From positions 155,372 to 219,371 of the forward strand of contig JANPRD010000002.1 of NCBI GenBank assembly GCA_024699715.1: DNA of 64,000 nt. Reading direction: 5' to 3'. Below, piece after piece: positions 60,316 to 64,000 of this stretch. The stretch is from Candidatus Methanophagales archaeon. GTDB taxonomy: Archaea > Halobacteriota > Syntropharchaeia > Alkanophagales > Methanospirareceae. The notes below the pieces were generated by a model. The model made no database searches and was not told the origin of the DNA. It worked only from the letters and a program-made list of their open reading frames with translations. The position numbers and the translations under genes are program-made. Position 1 is the first letter of the stretch. Each line of letters begins with the position of its first letter.

Positions 60316-60324
60316 TTTATATAA
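60316..60324 (+). promoter_or_regulatory. Archaeal TATA box upstream of ncRNA candidate
   Basis: TTTATATAA about 25-30 nt upstream of the structured segment. Confidence 0.55.
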
Positions 60325-60349
60325 CCCCTCTCATTCTAACATAAAACAT

Positions 60350-60540
60350 ACCCCTCTGAAGTCCACTCAGATGAGGGCAGTGGAAGCCTGAGGGTGAGGC
60401 GTATGAGGGTTAAGCGGGCTGACTGCCCACGCTCAGTGCTGATGAATGATGCGCTGAGCGGCGATGAACCCGAGAGGGCGAGGCTACTCGGCGATGCCTG
60501 GTAGCCGGGGGCTTTCCTCAGGAAAGCTTTGAGCCCTCCT
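60350..60540 (+). ncRNA. Structured RNA candidate upstream of TnpB element 2
   Basis: Complementary arms GGGCAGT/ACTGCCC, CGCTCAG/CTGAGCG, CCGAG/CTCGG, GGCTAC/GTAGCC, CTTTCC/GGAAAG; no good ORF. Confidence 0.5.
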
Positions 60541-60638
60541 TTGCATACCTCATGTTAAGGTGAGGCGACCAGGCGGAGGATGGATGATTTGAAGATCGCT
60601 GAGGCGCTCCGCACTCCCATGGTGGGTAAGGAGCGCCA

Positions 60639-60647
60639 TTTATATAA
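60639..60647 (+). promoter_or_regulatory. Archaeal TATA box for the RHH-tnpB operon
   Basis: ATTTATATAACC about 27 nt before the 60674 ORF; similar to the sequence at 60316. Confidence 0.5.
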
Positions 60648-60673
60648 CCTATCCCTTATCCTAACTTGAGGAA

Positions 60674-60814
60674 ATGGGGGAAAAGGCGACCATAAAGATA
60701 AGTCGTGAGTTGGCGTCGCAGCTGAAGAAGATGATGGATGTTGGCGACACATACGAGAGCGTGATAAGGAGGCTGATGGAATGCTGCAAAAAGCAACAGT
60801 CACGAAAACAGTGA
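60674..60814 (+). CDS. 46-aa ribbon-helix-helix/antitoxin-like protein overlapping the tnpB start
   Basis: MGEKATIKISRELASQLKKMMDVGDTYESVIRRLMECCKKQQSRKQ*. Confidence 0.7.
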   Translation: MGEKATIKISRELASQLKKMMDVGDTYESVIRRLMECCKKQQSRKQ

Positions 60815-62040
60815 AGGTTCGCCTGTTAGAGCCTAACAGGAACAAGGAAGCTGCCTTAGAAGCGACCTTAGATGCGTTCAGAGATGCTTGCACTCTTTTC
60901 GTTAGAGCGTTAGAAGAGGTGAAAGCAGATGGAAGCAAACGAAAACTTAGGAGATACTTGAACGGCGATATTTATCACAGGGTTCGTGATGAGACAAAGC
61001 TACCGACAGTTTTAGTGCAGAACGCAGCGGATGTTGCGATAGAAGCGTATATCTCGTATAAGGATAAGCAAAAGAGGCGAAGAAAGGCATCTCCTCCGAA
61101 CTTCAAAAGCATGAGGAGTTTTAGGGTTGATAAAAGAGGATTTAAGATAATAGATAGCGAAAACAAATACCGCTTCTTGATATCGCTTAGGTTGCTCACT
61201 GGAAGAGTCATAATTCCATTAGAGGCTTTATATGAGCATTATCCGTATAAGATGCTTGATGAATTGATGAAAGGTGAGTGGTCATTAGGCTCAGTCACAA
61301 TAATAAAGAGGCGGAAGCGAAGGAAAAAGGAGTGGTGGGCGTATATCACAATAAAAAAGGAAGTGGAGGTTGAGATTCCAGATGATCCCACTCCTATCGG
61401 TATCGATGTAGGGACGGTGAACTTGGCGGTGGTGTCCACCCCGAGCACCGTCCTCTTCTTTAGCGGACGAGAGTGGTGGCATCGCAGACGAGAGGTGGAA
61501 AGAAATAAGGGAGAAATTACAAAAGGAGCGGAGATTCAGAGCAATCAAAAGGATAGGCGATAAGGAGCGCAGATATAACATACGACTTAGCACACAAAAT
61601 CTCGAGAGCGATTGTTGAGGCTGCGAAGAAAGAGAGAAATCCTGTGATCGTAATGGAAGACCTGACGAACATAAGAGACGACATGGACTTCTCAAGCGAG
61701 CAAAACTATAAGAATCACGGGTGGTTCTTCAACAGGTTGCAGTCGTTCATAGCGTATAAGGCGATAGAAGCAGGAATACCTGTCTACTTCGTGAGTCCAG
61801 CGTGGACATCTGCAACATGCCCTAAATGCAGGAGATGCACATCCTAAGAACAGAGACAGAAAGATGACACAGATACAAGTGCCAGTATTGCGGCTATACG
61901 CTTAATGATGATTTGGTTGCAGCGATAAATATCGCTCGTTTGTTCAAGCAAGTGGCGTCTGACTATATGTCAGGCGTCATGGGCTGCATGACCCAGCCCT
62001 CAAGGGTGAGGTCTTCACGACCAAATCCCAACCTCCCCTC
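60781..62040 (+). pseudogene. tnpB: TnpB (IS605 OrfB family), several frameshifts
   Basis: PIGIDVGTVNLAVVSTP; VIVMEDLTNIRDDMDF; CPKCRR then CQYCGYTLNDDLVAAINIARL in successive frames. Confidence 0.88.
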
Positions 62041-62073
62041 AGGATGCCCCTTTCAGTGAGGGGAGGAGGTCAC
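61965..62073 (+). ncRNA. Predicted omegaRNA / right end of TnpB element 2
   Basis: CTGAC-TATAT-GTCAG, GGGCTG..CAGCCC, CCCCTCA..TGAGGGG, ending GGAGGAGGTCAC as at 17461. Confidence 0.5.
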
Positions 62074-62538
62074 GAGCGGACACTCGCAAACTTGGTGCGT
62101 TCGCTGAACAGGCATTTGCCCGCTGTGCGTAAGACGCTTGCTGAGCTCTTGCGTGAGGAGAAGCCTGCGATTATCGGCAGAGACAACACAATGCATCGCA
62201 TACGCAAGGAAGAGCTTGAGATGCTCGCAAGCATGCTCCGCTCTCAAGAGCGAGAACGCCTGAAAATTCCAATTTACATAGAACTCTCTCCCGAATGGCG
62301 AGGCATCGCAAGAATTCACGGTGCGTTGGAATGCAAGGTCGTTCTTAAGATTCTGGGTAAGCCCGCTGAGCGTGAAAGAGGCGTAGTGGAGGGGGAAGCT
62401 TTAGAGGGGGAAAGTGCTGAAGAGCATGAGGCGAGGGACGAAATATTCATTAACAGAGCGGATGTCAGAAGGTTGAGGCGTGCCTTGCCAACGACAACGC
62501 AGTATGCCTTCCTTTTCAGTTTCGGCGTCGGTCGCTGA
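62044..62538 (+). CDS. DUF61 family protein (5' end abuts TnpB element right end)
   Basis: RSLNRHLPAVRKTLAELLREEKPAIIGRDNTMHRIRKEELEMLASML...IPIYIELSPEWRGIARIHGALE. Confidence 0.85.
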   Translation: MPLSVRGGGHERTLANLVRSLNRHLPAVRKTLAELLREEKPAIIGRDNTMHRIRKEELEMLASMLRSQERERLKIPIYIELSPEWRGIARIHGALECKVVLKILGKPAERERGVVEGEALEGESAEEHEARDEIFINRADVRRLRRALPTTTQYAFLFSFGVGR

Positions 62539-62546
62539 ATGTTGAA

Positions 62547-63429
62547 ATGTCCCTAAGGGATGCGTTGAAGGGCGTTCTTGACGCTGAAGATTTGGGGAAA
62601 GTTGCGAAGAGTTACGATTTTGTAGGGGATATTCTTCTTGTGAAGATTCACCCTGACCTCCTGCATCGCAGCGAAAAATTGCTTGAAATAGGAAAGGCGT
62701 TGAAAAAGGCATTTCCGAGAGCGAGAACTGTCGCAGCAGTCCCTATTTTCAGTAAAACGCAAGAAATCTTCAGAACGAGAGATTTGAAGGTGCTTTTCAC
62801 GGAAAAAGACGAGCGAAAAATGCACTGAAACGCTTCACAAGGAGAGCGGTTGCGTGTTTAAAGTTGATTTAAGGCATGCATTTTTCTCCCCTCGCCTCGC
62901 TTATGAGCGTATGAGAGTCGCAAAGAAGGTGAAAGCGGGGGAAATTGTCGTGAATATGTTCGCAGGTGTCGGCTGTTTCTCAATTTTAATTGCAAAAGTT
63001 CAGCCGAAAGTGCGTAAAGTTTATTCCATTGATATTAATCCTGTTGCGGTCGCTTATATGCGAGAAAATATCCGTTTGAACAAAGTAGAGGGCAAAGTAG
63101 TGCCGATTTTAGGGGATGCTCACGAAGTTTTGAGCGATTTTGAGGGCGTTTCTTCAAGAGTTCTCATGCCTTTACCTGAATATTCGCATGAATTCCTTGC
63201 AGATGCCGTGAGAGCGTTGAATTTGCATGAAGGAGGTGTAATTCACTATTATACTGTCGCAAGTGGAGAAAAAGATGTGTTCAAAGAGCCTTTTGAGCGT
63301 GCTTTGAGAATAATTCGTGGCATTTCGCCAGAAATTAGTGTTGAAGTTGAGGAGAAGCGGATTGTTCGCTCTGTTGCGCCGAGGAAATGGCATGTTGTTT
63401 TTGACTTGAAATTGAGAAAGAGCGAGTAA
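62547..63429 (+). CDS. trm5: tRNA (guanine37-N1)-methyltransferase Trm5 family, frameshifted
   Basis: SLRDALKGVLDAEDLGKVAKSYDFVGDILLVKI; CTETLHKESGCVFKVDLRHAFFSPRLAYERMRVAKKVKAGEIVVNMFAGVGCFSI. Confidence 0.92.
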
Positions 63430-63515
63430 AGCGTGTAAATGAAAGGGAAGGCGAGGAGGCGGAGAGGGTGAGAGGGAAAAGGTGGAAGCGGTGAGGTGGA
63501 AAAGGTGAGGCGAAG

Positions 63516-64000
63516 GTGAAAGTGTTAGAGTCTGTGGTCTGTCCGTTTTGTGCGTGTCTCTGCGACGATGTTGTGGTTGCTGTAGACGAGGAGGCGAAAA
63601 GGGTTAAAGAGGTGCGAAACGCCTGCGTTCTCGGCATTAAGAAGTTTCTCGCAGCGGGAAGCGCCGCCCTGACGGAAACAGCGGGGAGAATCAGGAAGCC
63701 GAGAGTGCGTGGCAAAGAAACAACGGAAGAGGAGGCGTTGAGAAATGCCGTGAGCATTTTGAAAGAGGCGGAGAAGCCACTCGTCTACGGTCTCGGGAAC
63801 ACAGGCTACAACGCTCAACGCATCGCTCTTGAGATTTGCAGGAAGAAGCGAGGCGTTCTTGACATCTCTGAGGTGGTGTGCCACAACCTCTTCTACCAAG
63901 TCTTGCAGAAGCATTTAGCCGAGAGCGAGGGGGGCGAAGCCAAGATTTACTACGCAACGCTGGAGCAGATTCGTGAGAAGGCATCACTCGTAATTTACTG
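63516..64000 (+). CDS. Formylmethanofuran dehydrogenase subunit B-like (3' end outside window)
   Basis: GTG start; KVLESVVCPFCACLCDDVVVAVDEEAKRVKEVRNACVLGIKKFL...PLVYGLGNTGYNAQRIALEICRKKRGVLDISEVVCHN. Confidence 0.88.
   Translation, partial: MKVLESVVCPFCACLCDDVVVAVDEEAKRVKEVRNACVLGIKKFLAAGSAALTETAGRIRKPRVRGKETTEEEALRNAVSILKEAEKPLVYGLGNTGYNAQRIALEICRKKRGVLDISEVVCHNLFYQVLQKHLAESEGGEAKIYYATLEQIREKASLVIY

Larger units (their letters stand above)
60310..62073 (+). mobile_element. IS605-like solo TnpB element 2 (left boundary undefined)
   Basis: RHH ORF + tnpB + right end; no tnpA seen. Confidence 0.7.

Noticed and set aside
60350-60540. RNase P RNA or C/D-box sRNA
   Set aside because: GAAGTCC and TGATGA/CTGA-like strings occur, but the RNase P P4 partner and correct C/D spacing are missing.
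1-64000. CRISPR array
   Set aside because: No regularly spaced direct repeats were seen; the Cas4-like gene has no cas neighbours.
1-64000. Stop-codon recoding or programmed frameshifting as a genome-wide feature
   Set aside because: Breaks are scattered over unrelated genes with no shared site noticed; indel errors are simpler.

Overview
Archaeal (euryarchaeal) chromosome segment, dense with genes on both strands. Informational genes: RfcS with an intein, PolD large subunit DP2, TopA, GltX, L15e, L37e, Lsm, aIF2-beta, pelota, RlmE, Trm5. C1/F420 genes: FwdC-like protein, FwdB at the right edge, partial Fpo/Fqo set, methanogenesis marker 12. Also ThiC, CobQ, MoaB, MoaC, SAM synthetase, deoxyhypusine synthase, an acyl-CoA dehydrogenase and five tRNA genes (one with an intron). 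The gene mix suggests a methanogen-related or alkane/methane-oxidising archaeon; this is inference. Main points from the hunt: (1) a stressosome-like operon (RsbR-RsbS-RsbT, a histidine kinase with an RsbU-type N-terminus, and an RsbX/SpoIIE-like phosphatase); (2) a Dop/PafA (pupylation-enzyme) family protein; (3) near-total absence of GATC from the host backbone, with almost every GATC lying in four accessory segments; (4) a compact DprA + ComF-like PRTase + HAD operon in one of those segments; (5) a structured-RNA candidate with its own TATA box upstream of a TnpB element, and two TnpB genes that differ at the RuvC-II catalytic position; (6) a TIR/zinc-ribbon/DUF7718-like operon. Many conserved genes are frameshifted (rfcS intein, cooT, cobQ, gltX, fpoH, trm5, rsbT and others), so indel errors in the assembly are likely and gene boundaries need care. 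Product calls come from reading the translations; no database search was possible.
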